Position numbers and translations under genes: made by a program. From positions 1 through 56,196 of the forward strand of contig CAZEHO010000016.1 of assembly GCA_964511945.1 (NCBI GenBank): 56,196 bases of DNA, given 5' to 3'. This DNA is from CAZEHO01 sp964511945. GTDB lineage: Bacteria > Actinomycetota > Acidimicrobiia > Spongiisociales > UBA11373. Below the pieces are notes generated by a model. That model saw only the letters and a list, made by a program, of their open reading frames with translations. It made no database searches and had not been told where the DNA came from. Position 1 is the first letter of the stretch. Each line of letters begins with the position of its first letter. Shown here in pieces: positions 42,619 through 51,223 of this stretch.

Positions 42619-43692
42619 GTGGCTCGGCTCGGCATTCTCGGACTCCCCAACGTCGGCAAGACGACGCTGTTCAACGCCCTCACCGGTCTTGATGCACCGA
42701 CGGCGGCTCACCCGTTCTCCACCACGGAGCCGAACATCGGGGTGGCCCGGGTGCCCGACGAGCTGCTTGCCCGGGCGGCCGAGTTCGAGCAATCCCGCAA
42801 GCTGACGCACGCGACCCTCGATCTGCTCGATTTGCCGGCGATGGCCCGGCCCGGTGGGAGCGGCCTCGGCGCCCAGTTCCTGGGCCGCCTGCGTGAGATG
42901 GAGGCACTCGCAGCAGTCCTGCGGGCCTTCGAAGCAGAGGCGGTCCCGGCAGATGAGTCGGGAACCGACCCGCTGGAGCAGGCGGAGACGCTCCTGCTCG
43001 AACTGACGCTCGCCGACGCCGAAGTGTTCGATCGCCGCCGCGAGAAGGTGGTCAAGGAAGCCACCGCGGATCCGGCGAAGAAGCCGGAGGCCGCCGCCAT
43101 CGAGCGGGCCGCCTCGGTGCTCGAAGGGGGGACGCCGCTGCGGGTGGAGTCCTGGACTGAAGCCGAGCTGGCGGCATTCCGTGATCTTGCTCCTCTGACC
43201 CTCAAGCCGGTGGTGTGGGTCGTCAATGTCGATGAGGGGGCTTCCGGGGATGGGGTCGAGGATGCACTGGCCGGTGTGGTTCCGACCGGCGACACCGTCG
43301 TGGTGCTGTCGGCTGAGATCGAAGAGGAGGCGGCCCGGCTGGATCCCGAGGACCGGCTCGAACTGCTCGAGGGTCTCGGTCTCGGCGCCGGTGCCCTCGC
43401 CAAGGTGGTCAGGGCCACCCACGACGCGCTCGGGCTCGTCTCGTTCTACACACTCAGTTCCAAGGAAGCGCATGCCTGGACGGTGCCGCGGGGGACTGCA
43501 GCCCGTCCGGCTGCCGGCAAGATCCACACCGATCTGGAGCGAGGGTTCATCAGGGCCGAGGTGGCCGACATCCACACGGTGCTCGAGCACGGGGGATGGG
43601 ATGGCGCGAAGGCGGCGGGTACGGTTCGGCTCGAAGGCCGTGACTACGTGGTCGCGGAGGGAGATGTGTTGCTGATCAGGTTCTCGGTGTGA
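42619..43692 (+). CDS. ychF: Ribosome-binding ATPase YchF (Obg-like)
   Basis: A 357-residue YchF/OLA1 P-loop protein. G1 GLPNVGKTT at residues 7-15, G2 region FSTTEPNIGV, G3 LDLPAMARPG (DLPA instead of DxAG), and the G4 variant VVNVDE that gives this group ATP rather than GTP specificity. A coiled-coil arm lies in the middle, and the C-terminal TGS domain (GFIRAEV..HGGWDGAK..) is complete. GTG start. Slightly shorter than E. coli YchF (363). Confidence 0.94.
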   Translation: MARLGILGLPNVGKTTLFNALTGLDAPTAAHPFSTTEPNIGVARVPDELLARAAEFEQSRKLTHATLDLLDLPAMARPGGSGLGAQFLGRLREMEALAAVLRAFEAEAVPADESGTDPLEQAETLLLELTLADAEVFDRRREKVVKEATADPAKKPEAAAIERAASVLEGGTPLRVESWTEAELAAFRDLAPLTLKPVVWVVNVDEGASGDGVEDALAGVVPTGDTVVVLSAEIEEEAARLDPEDRLELLEGLGLGAGALAKVVRATHDALGLVSFYTLSSKEAHAWTVPRGTAARPAAGKIHTDLERGFIRAEVADIHTVLEHGGWDGAKAAGTVRLEGRDYVVAEGDVLLIRFSV

Positions 43693-43755
43693 GCCGACGG
43701 GCATAATGAGCCCCATCCCCGGTGCCGTGCCGGGCAGGTCGGAGAGAGGGAGCTG

Positions 43756-45198
43756 ATGAGGGCGATCGTGGTTGGTGCCGGTGGAGCGACCCGCGACCTG
43801 CTGCGCCGTCTTGGTGAACTCTGGGAAGTCACGGTGATCGACACCGACCGTGAGCGCCTCGACCTGGCCGCCGAGGTCCGTGAGATCTCCCGGATCCTGG
43901 GCGACGGTTCCAGCCGGGTGGTGCTGACCCGTGCCGGCATCGAGGATGCCGACGCCCTGGTCGCCGCCACGAACGACGACGCAGTGAACCTCGAAGTGTG
44001 CCGGATCGCCCGCCGGGCCGGGCTGCTGCGGGTGGTGGCCGTTGCCGCGGCTCCGGAGCGGGTCACCGAGTACCGGCAGCTCCAGGTTCCGGCATTTGCC
44101 CCCGACAGCCTTGCCGCCCGCCAGGTCGAGCTGAACCTCGAGCCGCGGCGGGTGTCGTCGACCGCGTTTGCCCACGGCCGGGCCGAAGCGATCGAGTTCC
44201 GTATCGCCCGCGACAGCCCCGTGCGCGGTGCCCCGCTGAAGGACCTTCACAGCGAGAGCTGGCTGGTTGCGGCGATCCTTCGTGACGACGAGCTGATCGT
44301 TCCTCACGGTGACAGCGTTCTCGAGACCGGTGATCTGGTTACGGTCGTCGGCGCGGCCAGGGACTTCTCGTACATCGTCCGGACCTTCACCTCGGGCGAG
44401 GCGAGGTTCCCGCTGGACTTCGGGAAGCGCGCCGCGGTTGCTCTCGATTCGATGGCGGATCTCGACGGTCCGGTGACCGAGGCCATCCATCTCACCCGCA
44501 ACAGCCCGGCGACGTCGGTGCTGGTCGTGCACCGCCGGCCCGAGAGTGTCCGCGAAGAAGCCCAGGCTGTCCAGCTGTCGGTGCTCCTTGAGCGGGTCGA
44601 GGAGCTGGCGGCCGGAGTCGAGATGAAGCTGCGCCCGGTCGACGGTGCTCCCGATCGTGCGCTGGCATCGATCGTCTCCGGCGAGAGCGTCGGTGTGGTG
44701 GTGCTGCCGGCGTCGCGCCGCGGTGCCTTCGGTTTGGTCCGGGCGGCGCGTTCACTCCGCCGTGCCGCCCGGCTCGAGGTTCCGGTGCTGTTCTCCCGTT
44801 CCAGTCATCCCTACCAGGAGGTTGTCGCACCCGGACGGGACACCCCGGCGGGTGTTGCGGCGGCCAGGGCTGCGATCGATCTGGCGGCCTACGGCAAGGG
44901 GCAGGTCTCAGGGGTCGCCGTTATGACGCCGAGCTTCCTCACCGGCCTCGACGGTCGGGAAGCTGCCCTGCGGGCCTTGACTCGATTGCGGGAGGAAGCT
45001 GCCGTTCAGGGTGTTGCGGTACGCCGTCGGCTGCGCCAGGGCAATCCGGTACGTGTTCTGTCGGAAGCTGCTGAGAGTGCGGCCCTGATGGTGCTCGGGA
45101 TGCCGGATCGCACCCCGTCATGGCTGCGACCGACCATCGCCGGGCACCTGCTCGCCCGCATTGACACCTCGCTGCTGGTCGTTCCGGTCCGAGGCTGA
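43756..45198 (+). CDS. RCK (TrkA-N/TrkA-C) regulator fused to a USP-like domain
   Basis: A 480-residue cytoplasmic regulator. The TrkA-N Rossmann domain opens it (AIVVGAGGATRDLLRRL, VIDTDRERL, DALVAATNDDAVNLEV). A TrkA-C domain spans about 135-215. From ~240 to the end is a universal-stress-protein-like region, ending SLLVVPVRG. It overlaps the downstream antiporter gene (TGATG), so it is likely the K+/nucleotide-sensing subunit of that transporter. The Gly motif reads GAGGATR rather than the usual GxGxxG at its end, so the ligand preference is uncertain. GGAGAGAGGGAG before ATG. Confidence 0.85.
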   Translation: MRAIVVGAGGATRDLLRRLGELWEVTVIDTDRERLDLAAEVREISRILGDGSSRVVLTRAGIEDADALVAATNDDAVNLEVCRIARRAGLLRVVAVAAAPERVTEYRQLQVPAFAPDSLAARQVELNLEPRRVSSTAFAHGRAEAIEFRIARDSPVRGAPLKDLHSESWLVAAILRDDELIVPHGDSVLETGDLVTVVGAARDFSYIVRTFTSGEARFPLDFGKRAAVALDSMADLDGPVTEAIHLTRNSPATSVLVVHRRPESVREEAQAVQLSVLLERVEELAAGVEMKLRPVDGAPDRALASIVSGESVGVVVLPASRRGAFGLVRAARSLRRAARLEVPVLFSRSSHPYQEVVAPGRDTPAGVAAARAAIDLAAYGKGQVSGVAVMTPSFLTGLDGREAALRALTRLREEAAVQGVAVRRRLRQGNPVRVLSEAAESAALMVLGMPDRTPSWLRPTIAGHLLARIDTSLLVVPVRG

Positions 45199-46469
45199 TG
45201 CTCGACGTGATCGGCTCCGGCGTCGTCGTGGCCGCGGCGGGGGAGGCGGTGCACTCGATCGCCACCCCGGTACCACTGATCTTGATCGCCATGGCCGCCT
45301 TTGTGATCCCGCTGCTTGCGGGTCGCATCGGGATCCCGGCCATCGTCCTCGAGATCCTGTTCGGGGTGCTGATCGGCCCGGTGTTCGGAGTCATCGAACC
45401 GGGCGGTGAGCTGCTCGGGTTCCTCGCCGAACTCGGGCTCTTCATGCTGATGTTCCTGGCTGGGTTTGAGATCGATTTCACCAGGTTGGAGCGGCAGGGA
45501 CCGGGGATGCTGGTCGGCGGCCTGGTGCTGGTCGGGCTGTTCATGGGGGCCGCCTGGGTCGGCGTTGGATTCCTCAACACCTCGTCGACCGAAGAACGCC
45601 TGTTTCTCACGTTCCTGCTCGCTGCGGCTGCGCTTGGCCTCGTTGTTCCCTCGCTGCGTGCCACCCGGCGCAGCGGGACCCGGCTCGGGCAGCTGGTGCT
45701 GATTACCGCCGTGTTCGCCGAGGTCCTGGGATTGGTCGGGATCGTTGTGCTCACCGTTGTGGTCGAGAACGGCTTCGGCTGGGGGTTGCTGACGATCCCC
45801 GCGCTGATTGCCGCCATCGGGCTGGTGCTCGTGGTCCTCCGGATCGCCGCCTGGTGGTTCCCCGAGCGCTTTGAGCGCTTGTTCCGCCGCGACGATCCGC
45901 AGGAACTGGGGATCCGGGCCAGCCTGGCGCTGCTCTTCGTGATGGTCGGCTTGACCGCGCTGCTCGAGATCGAGGCAATCCTCGGTGCGTTCCTCGCCGG
46001 GAGCCTGTTCACTTTTGTGTTCCGTGATCCAGAACCATTGGAGGAGCGGCTCAGCGGGTTCGCCTACGGCTTCTTCATCCCGGTGTTCTTCATCAACGTG
46101 GGGATCGAGTTCCCGCTGTCCGAACTCGGAGATACCGACGTCCTGGTGCAGGCGACCGCATTGATCGGGGTGGCATTCGTCATCAAGCTGATTCCGTCGC
46201 TTCTGCTGATGCTCCGTCGCTTCTCGCTGCGCGAATCGCTGGCCGCCGGGATGCTGCTCGCCGGTCAGCTGAGCGTGATCATCGCCCTTGCCGACCTCGG
46301 TGTTGGGCTCGGTCTGCTGAGTACCGGTGAGCGGGCCGGGGCGATCATGCTGGTAGCGGTGAGTGCGGTGGCGGCACCGGTGGCGTTTCGGGCGCTGGCG
46401 CCACCCCTCCCGCCGTCGGGTGATGAGGGCGAGGGGGATGCACCGATCGAGATCTGGGACGCCTGGTGA
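45198..46469 (+). CDS. CPA2-family cation/H+ antiporter
   Basis: A 423-residue membrane protein with about 12 hydrophobic segments of the monovalent cation:proton antiporter-2 type (KefB/RosB-like). Segments AGRIGIPAIVLEILFGVLIGP and LGLFMLMFLAGFEIDF give the family start, and GAFLAGSLF plus FFIPVFFINVGIEF the conserved middle and end. It has no C-terminal RCK domain of its own; the RCK protein encoded just upstream supplies it. Probable K+/H+ or Na+/H+ exchange. The stop overlaps the next small gene (GTGA). Confidence 0.92.
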   Translation: MLDVIGSGVVVAAAGEAVHSIATPVPLILIAMAAFVIPLLAGRIGIPAIVLEILFGVLIGPVFGVIEPGGELLGFLAELGLFMLMFLAGFEIDFTRLERQGPGMLVGGLVLVGLFMGAAWVGVGFLNTSSTEERLFLTFLLAAAALGLVVPSLRATRRSGTRLGQLVLITAVFAEVLGLVGIVVLTVVVENGFGWGLLTIPALIAAIGLVLVVLRIAAWWFPERFERLFRRDDPQELGIRASLALLFVMVGLTALLEIEAILGAFLAGSLFTFVFRDPEPLEERLSGFAYGFFIPVFFINVGIEFPLSELGDTDVLVQATALIGVAFVIKLIPSLLLMLRRFSLRESLAAGMLLAGQLSVIIALADLGVGLGLLSTGERAGAIMLVAVSAVAAPVAFRALAPPLPPSGDEGEGDAPIEIWDAW

Positions 46470-46630
46470 GCCCGCTGGTGCCGCCGGTCAGCCGATCGGA
46501 TCACGAGGAGCGCCGCCGGCGGCTCGCCGAGATTCGCGAACTGGTGGCTCGCGGGGAGTATCGGGTTCCGGCCGAGCGTGTTGCCGATGCAGTGCTGCGG
46601 GCAGCCCGGCTCAGCCGCGGCTCCCGGTAG
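46466..46630 (+). CDS. Tiny FlgM-like protein
   Basis: A 54-residue reading frame starting at a GTG that overlaps the antiporter stop (GTGA). After SPLVPPVSRSDHEERRRRLA comes a pair of helices IRELVARGEYRVPAERVADAVLRAA, which resembles the C-terminal helical part of the anti-sigma factor FlgM (GxY.vd...iA..i). No flagellar genes are in the window. Similar small FlgM-annotated proteins occur in non-flagellated actinobacteria. It may control a sigma factor or simply be a helical peptide. dtd starts nine bases after its stop. Confidence 0.55.
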   Translation: MSPLVPPVSRSDHEERRRRLAEIRELVARGEYRVPAERVADAVLRAARLSRGSR

Positions 46631-46639
46631 CTTGGGGCC

Positions 46640-47095
46640 ATGCGAGCGGTCGTCCAACGAGTTGCCCGGGCCTCGGTGCTCGTCGACGGCGAGGTCGTCG
46701 GCTCGATCGGTCACGGCCTCGCGGTCCTGGTGGGGGCCGAGGATGGTGACACACCCGCTGATGCCGACACGCTTGCGGCCAAGCTGATCGGTCTGCGGAT
46801 CTTCCCTGATGACGCCGGTCGGATGAACCGGTCCGTCCTGGACACCGATGGTTCGGTCCTTGTGATCAGCCAGTTCACCCTGCTGGCCGATGTCCGGAAA
46901 GGACGGCGCCCGTCGTTCGTCCGTGCCGCCGATCCGGAGATCGCAGAGCCCCTGGTCGAACGTGTGGCGGCTCGGGTCCGGGAGGGTGGAACCGACTGCG
47001 CCACCGGCCGGTTCGGGGCACGAATGGCCGTCGACCTGGTGAACGACGGGCCGGTCACGTTGATCATCGACGTGCGTGACGGCCGGGTCCTCTAA
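46640..47095 (+). CDS. dtd: D-aminoacyl-tRNA deacylase
   Basis: Editing enzyme that removes D-amino acids (and Gly from tRNA-Ala) from tRNA. 151 residues, usual 145-150. MRAVVQRVARASV start, SQFTLLADVRKGRRPSF with the catalytic Ser-Gln-Phe-Thr block, and NDGPVTLIID with the Gly-Pro motif gating chirality. Starts nine bases after the FlgM-like gene and so is probably in the antiporter operon. Confidence 0.95.
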   Translation: MRAVVQRVARASVLVDGEVVGSIGHGLAVLVGAEDGDTPADADTLAAKLIGLRIFPDDAGRMNRSVLDTDGSVLVISQFTLLADVRKGRRPSFVRAADPEIAEPLVERVAARVREGGTDCATGRFGARMAVDLVNDGPVTLIIDVRDGRVL

Positions 47096-47121
47096 GGGGA
47101 ATACCCCGGCTGCCACAGTAG

Positions 47122-47134
47122 TTGCATGATGCAA
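47122..47134. promoter_or_regulatory. Perfect palindrome upstream of the pirin gene, candidate operator
   Basis: TTGCATGATGCAA is a perfect 6+1+6 inverted repeat, about 33 bases before the pirin start. A TACATT hexamer directly after it could be the -10 element, so a dimeric repressor bound here would block transcription. A MarR-type site is one option. No regulator gene is nearby in the window. Confidence 0.5.
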
Positions 47135-47167
47135 GTACATTGGCCCGCCTGAAACCGAGGAGCACCC

Positions 47168-48142
47168 ATGCCGGCCGTCACCGTTCCCGATGTTCTTGCC
47201 CTGCCCAGGGTTGCCGACCCGGGCGCCCTTTCCGGCTCGCGGCGGGTGCGGTCGGTCACGACGGCGCCTCGAGGTTTCGAGGGTGAGGGGTTCCCGGTGC
47301 GCCGGGCTTTTGCCGGTGTCGATCTGGCCGATCTCGACCCGTTCGTCCATCTCGACCAGATGGGTGAGGTGGAGTACGCCCCAGGTGAGCCCAAGGGGAC
47401 CCCGTGGCACCCGCACCGCGGGTTCGAGACGGTGACCTACATGATCGATGGCGTCCTCGTGCATCAGGATTCGAACGGCGGCGGCGGGGTGATCAGCAAC
47501 GGTGACACCCAGTGGATGACCGCCGGTGCCGGGATCCTCCACATCGAGACGCCCCCCGAGGAGCTGGTGATGTCCGGCGGTCTGTTCCACGGCTTCCAGC
47601 TCTGGGTGAACCTTCCGGCATCGGACAAGTTCGCGGCCCCTGCCTATCAGGACCTGCGGGGAGAGGAAGTGGCGCTGCTGACCACGTCCGATGGCGGTGC
47701 GCTGCTGCGCCTCATCGCTGGCGACCTCGATGGCACCGTCGGTCCGGGTTCCACTCGAACCCCGATCACGATGGTGCATGCGACGGTGGCCGCCGGGGCC
47801 CGGGTTCGCCTCCAGTGGCGGACCGACTTCAACGCACTGGTGTATGTGCTCAACGGGCGGGGCAGATTCGGATCAGACCGGCGTTCCGCAGAGATGGGCC
47901 AGCTGGTCGTGCTCGCCGACGGCGACGCTCTCGAGTTCGAAGCCGACGCCGGCCGGGGATCCCGGAGCCCGGACCTGGACGTCCTCATCCTTGGGGGCCG
48001 GCCGATCCGCGAGCCCGTCGCCTGGGCTGGGCCGTTCGTCATGAACACCCGGGCGGAACTGGCCACAGCGATGGAGGACTATCACGCAGGGCGGCTCGGA
48101 TCGATCCCCGCCCGGCGAATCGATCGGGCTCACTCAGCCTGA
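47168..48142 (+). CDS. Pirin family protein
   Basis: A 324-residue bicupin. The first cupin has the metal-binding WHPHRGFETVTYMIDG (two His and one His/Glu later) and AGAGILHIE; the second, from ~190, lacks the ligands, as usual. Bacterial pirins may be quercetinase-like oxygenases or redox regulators. GAGGAG before ATG. Its last nine bases overlap the stop of the convergent adnB-like gene. Confidence 0.9.
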   Translation: MPAVTVPDVLALPRVADPGALSGSRRVRSVTTAPRGFEGEGFPVRRAFAGVDLADLDPFVHLDQMGEVEYAPGEPKGTPWHPHRGFETVTYMIDGVLVHQDSNGGGGVISNGDTQWMTAGAGILHIETPPEELVMSGGLFHGFQLWVNLPASDKFAAPAYQDLRGEEVALLTTSDGGALLRLIAGDLDGTVGPGSTRTPITMVHATVAAGARVRLQWRTDFNALVYVLNGRGRFGSDRRSAEMGQLVVLADGDALEFEADAGRGSRSPDLDVLILGGRPIREPVAWAGPFVMNTRAELATAMEDYHAGRLGSIPARRIDRAHSA

Positions 48143-51100
48143 GGTCGTCTGCTCCAGCCAGGCGGTTCCGGCATCGCAGAACCGGGCGAAGTCGCAGCGC
48201 CGGCAGGAGTCGGAAGGCTGCGGCTCGAACAACTCGGCCGCAACACCGTCGAGGAGCTGCTCGATGTGTGATCGGGCCGCCGCCAGCCATGCCTCGTCGA
48301 CCTCGGTGGTGTGGGCGTCGAGGTCTCCACCGAGGTAGGCGAAGGTGACGCGGGTCGACGTCGGAGGATCCAGCGCCAGCCCGGCATCCTGGATTGCGAG
48401 GGCGTAGGCCTCGAGCTGGGTCTGCAGGGCCGGATCGTCGCGGTGGCGGCCGCTCTTGAAATCGACCACTTCCCAGATGCCCGGCTCGGGCTCATAGACG
48501 GCGTCGATGCGCCCGGCGACCCGGCTCCCGTCTCCGATTCTCAGCTCGAACGGTGCCTCGACCATGATCGGCCGCTCGGTCCCGAAGCGCGACCCGGCAA
48601 AGGCCGCGAACCCGCCCCCGCCGTCGTCGGTCGGGAGGTCGTCGCCTCCGCCGAGGTCGTAGAAGTGCTCATCGGCTTCTTCGAGGGAGGCCACCCCCCG
48701 GTTGTGGAGTTCGATCCGGCGATGGAGATCGATGCCGCGGCGCCGGGCGGCGGACGACCGCCTGGGCAACCGATCGACCTCCGACCAGTAGTAGCGGCGG
48801 GGACAGGTGGCATACGCCACGAGACCCGTCACCGAGGTGCGTGGTGGGCCGGGTTCGGCCGGATCCGCAGTTGGTTCGGGCAAACCCTCGAGAGTGATGC
48901 GGAGTTGGTCCACGGCGGCATCGTACGAGGCATCGATCCCGAGTTCAGCCGCCCGCTGCCGGGGGAGGGTCGCATCGGCAACCGCATCACGCAGCGCCTC
49001 GCGCCAGCCGTCGGAAAACGTCCGGTCGCTCAGGTCGGCCGCCGGAGACTCGATGCGCAGCGTCTCCGGGGGCTTTCTGTGGTCGGTTATCCACGTGTCG
49101 CGTCGGGCACCGGCGACGGCTGCAGCCAGATCGAACAGTTCACTGGCTTCTCTTGGCTGGCGGTCGCTGTACCAGTGCGCCGAGGTAGCGATGAGGTGCA
49201 GCTGTGCCCTGGTCACCGCAACGTACGCAACCCGCCATTCCTGATCCGCGTGACGGCGCCTGAGTTCGGTGCCCCGCTCCTTCTGGTCGTCCGGCAGGGG
49301 CGGCCACCACTCTGCGTCGAGTCGCAGGCCTGCCGGGAGGAACTCCGCAAACCGTTCCGGATCCTCGTGGCGTCGCGCCTGAGAAGGGAAGATCCTGGTG
49401 GCGAGCGCCGGGAGGATCACGACGGGCCATTCCAACCCTTTGGCCCGATGCGCCGTCAACAGGGCGACGGCGTCCTCGCCGCTGACTCGGGCCGTGTCCA
49501 GTTCGTCGGTGGCGTAATCTTCGGTGAGCAGCTCCAGGTAATCGAGGAATGCATCGAGCGAGGGGGCTCCCTCGAGCGGACTCCACTCCTCGGCGAGGTC
49601 GAGGAAGCGATAGAGGTTCAGGCGAGCCGACATCCTGGCCGCATCGGGCAGCGCCTCCACCTCCTGCCAGGCCCCGGTGCGGTCGAGAACCGTCCGGCAG
49701 AGTTCGACGAGGCTCACGCTCTGGGCGGTGCGCAGCAGGGAGCGGTATTCGACGCGGAATTGCGCCAGCCGTTGCTCGGTCTCGTGGGAGAGGCCGGTGC
49801 AATGCTCGAGATCGTCGACGGCTTCGAGCATCGCCCAGCCGATCCCTCCAAGCTCCTCGGCGGTGGCTGCGGCATCGCGCTGCGACCGCAGCCAGTTGGC
49901 GAGCGGAACGAGGTCGCCGAGCCCCAATCGGAACCTGGATCCGAGGAGGATGCGCAGCAGTGCCGGCGCGTCGTCGGGCCGCCCGAGGACACGGAGCCAG
50001 GCATGCAGATCCGTGACCTCTGGCACTTCCAGGAGTCCCCCCAGCGCTGCGACTTCGACCGGCACGCCGTGCTGGTCGAGGGCGTCGCGGATGAGGCCGA
50101 TCTGGCGATGGCGGCGGAACAGGATGCCGATGTCGCCCCAGGCGACTCCCTCCTCGTCGTGGAGGCGCACCACCTCGCGGGCGATCCAGCGGGCTTCGTC
50201 AACTGCGTTGTGGAGCCTGGCGACCGTGACCGTCCCGGTGGCGGCGCTATCGAGCGCCTCCAGGCGCTCGAAGTTCGAGTCGCCGGTGAGGTGGTCTCTG
50301 ACCGCATTCGCCAGATCAACGACGCGCTTCGACGATCGCCGGTTGCGCGACAGGGGCAGGGTTGCGGCCGGCGCCTCCGGGGTTCCGAAATGCTCGGGGA
50401 AAGCAGCGAAGTTCTCGAGTGATGCTCCCCGCCACTCGTAGATGGTCTGGTCGGGGTCGCCCACGGCGGTCACCGGGAAGCCCTGGCCGAAGATCCTCCG
50501 GAGCAGTTCGCGCTGTGCTGGATTCGTGTCCTGATACTCGTCGAGCAACACGACCCGGTAGCGCCGGCGGATACGCTCGGCGATGTCCGGGTGGTCGGCG
50601 ACAAGCTGATGCGCCCGAGCGATGAGGTCTGAGAAGTCCACCACGCCGAGCTTCGCCTTGCGTTCGGAATAGCTCTCGAGAACCTCGGACATCTCCAGCC
50701 TGGCGGTGGCGACGCCGGGACCGCCGGGATCGGCTCGAAGGTCGTCGGGCACCCGGAGGTGATCGCCGAGGCGGCCGGCCAGGGCGATGAGCTCATCGAC
50801 CCGGGACCCCGGCATGGTGAGGTCGAGCGCTTGGTGCGATGCTGCACCCAACGCCTCTCGCATCAGCTGCCGGGCATACCCCGGAGTGATCACCCCGGTG
50901 TTGCGTTCGACACCGACCATCGGCCCGAATTCGCGCAGCAGCCCGTGGGCAAAGCCGTGGTAGGTGGTGACCTCGACTTCGCGGCCGGCCCTGGCCAGAT
51001 CGGGGAGCCGGAGGCGGAGACGATCGGCCAGCTCCTCCGCTGCCTTGTTGGTGAAGGTGATGCCGAGGGCACTCTCGGGTTCGACCAACCCGTCGGCGAT

Positions 51101-51223
51101 GAGGCGGCCGAGGCGGAGTGCCATCGTTGTGGTCTTGCCGGTACCGGCGCCTGCGGCGACCCGCAGCGGCTCGAGCGGATGGTCGATCACCGCCTGTTGC
51201 TCGGGGCTCGGCACGATGCTCAT
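48134..51223 (-). CDS. adnB: AdnB-like UvrD/RecB helicase-nuclease
   Basis: A 1029-residue superfamily 1 helicase with a C-terminal nuclease. Helicase motifs: SPEQQAVI (Q), GAGTGKTTT (Walker A, near residue 29), TFTNKAAEEL, LLDEYQDTNPAQ, GDPDQTIYEWRGA, TAHRAKGLEWPVV and VAYVAVTRA. The nuclease part (~770 on) has CPRRYYW, GRIDAVYE, VVDFKSG and a terminal CRRCDFARFC, so an Fe-S cluster and an intact PD-(D/E)XK site. Layout matches mycobacterial AdnB. ATG start overlaps the stop of the adnA-like gene (ATGA). Together they would resect double-strand breaks. Confidence 0.87.
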   Translation of the reverse strand: MSIVPSPEQQAVIDHPLEPLRVAAGAGTGKTTTMALRLGRLIADGLVEPESALGITFTNKAAEELADRLRLRLPDLARAGREVEVTTYHGFAHGLLREFGPMVGVERNTGVITPGYARQLMREALGAASHQALDLTMPGSRVDELIALAGRLGDHLRVPDDLRADPGGPGVATARLEMSEVLESYSERKAKLGVVDFSDLIARAHQLVADHPDIAERIRRRYRVVLLDEYQDTNPAQRELLRRIFGQGFPVTAVGDPDQTIYEWRGASLENFAAFPEHFGTPEAPAATLPLSRNRRSSKRVVDLANAVRDHLTGDSNFERLEALDSAATGTVTVARLHNAVDEARWIAREVVRLHDEEGVAWGDIGILFRRHRQIGLIRDALDQHGVPVEVAALGGLLEVPEVTDLHAWLRVLGRPDDAPALLRILLGSRFRLGLGDLVPLANWLRSQRDAAATAEELGGIGWAMLEAVDDLEHCTGLSHETEQRLAQFRVEYRSLLRTAQSVSLVELCRTVLDRTGAWQEVEALPDAARMSARLNLYRFLDLAEEWSPLEGAPSLDAFLDYLELLTEDYATDELDTARVSGEDAVALLTAHRAKGLEWPVVILPALATRIFPSQARRHEDPERFAEFLPAGLRLDAEWWPPLPDDQKERGTELRRRHADQEWRVAYVAVTRAQLHLIATSAHWYSDRQPREASELFDLAAAVAGARRDTWITDHRKPPETLRIESPAADLSDRTFSDGWREALRDAVADATLPRQRAAELGIDASYDAAVDQLRITLEGLPEPTADPAEPGPPRTSVTGLVAYATCPRRYYWSEVDRLPRRSSAARRRGIDLHRRIELHNRGVASLEEADEHFYDLGGGDDLPTDDGGGGFAAFAGSRFGTERPIMVEAPFELRIGDGSRVAGRIDAVYEPEPGIWEVVDFKSGRHRDDPALQTQLEAYALAIQDAGLALDPPTSTRVTFAYLGGDLDAHTTEVDEAWLAAARSHIEQLLDGVAAELFEPQPSDSCRRCDFARFCDAGTAWLEQTTSG

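Noticed and set aside
42562..44532. Long N-terminal extension of the NatA-like ATPase
   Set aside because: Runs antisense through ychF and the RCK gene; the ATPase family begins at 42561 or 42537.
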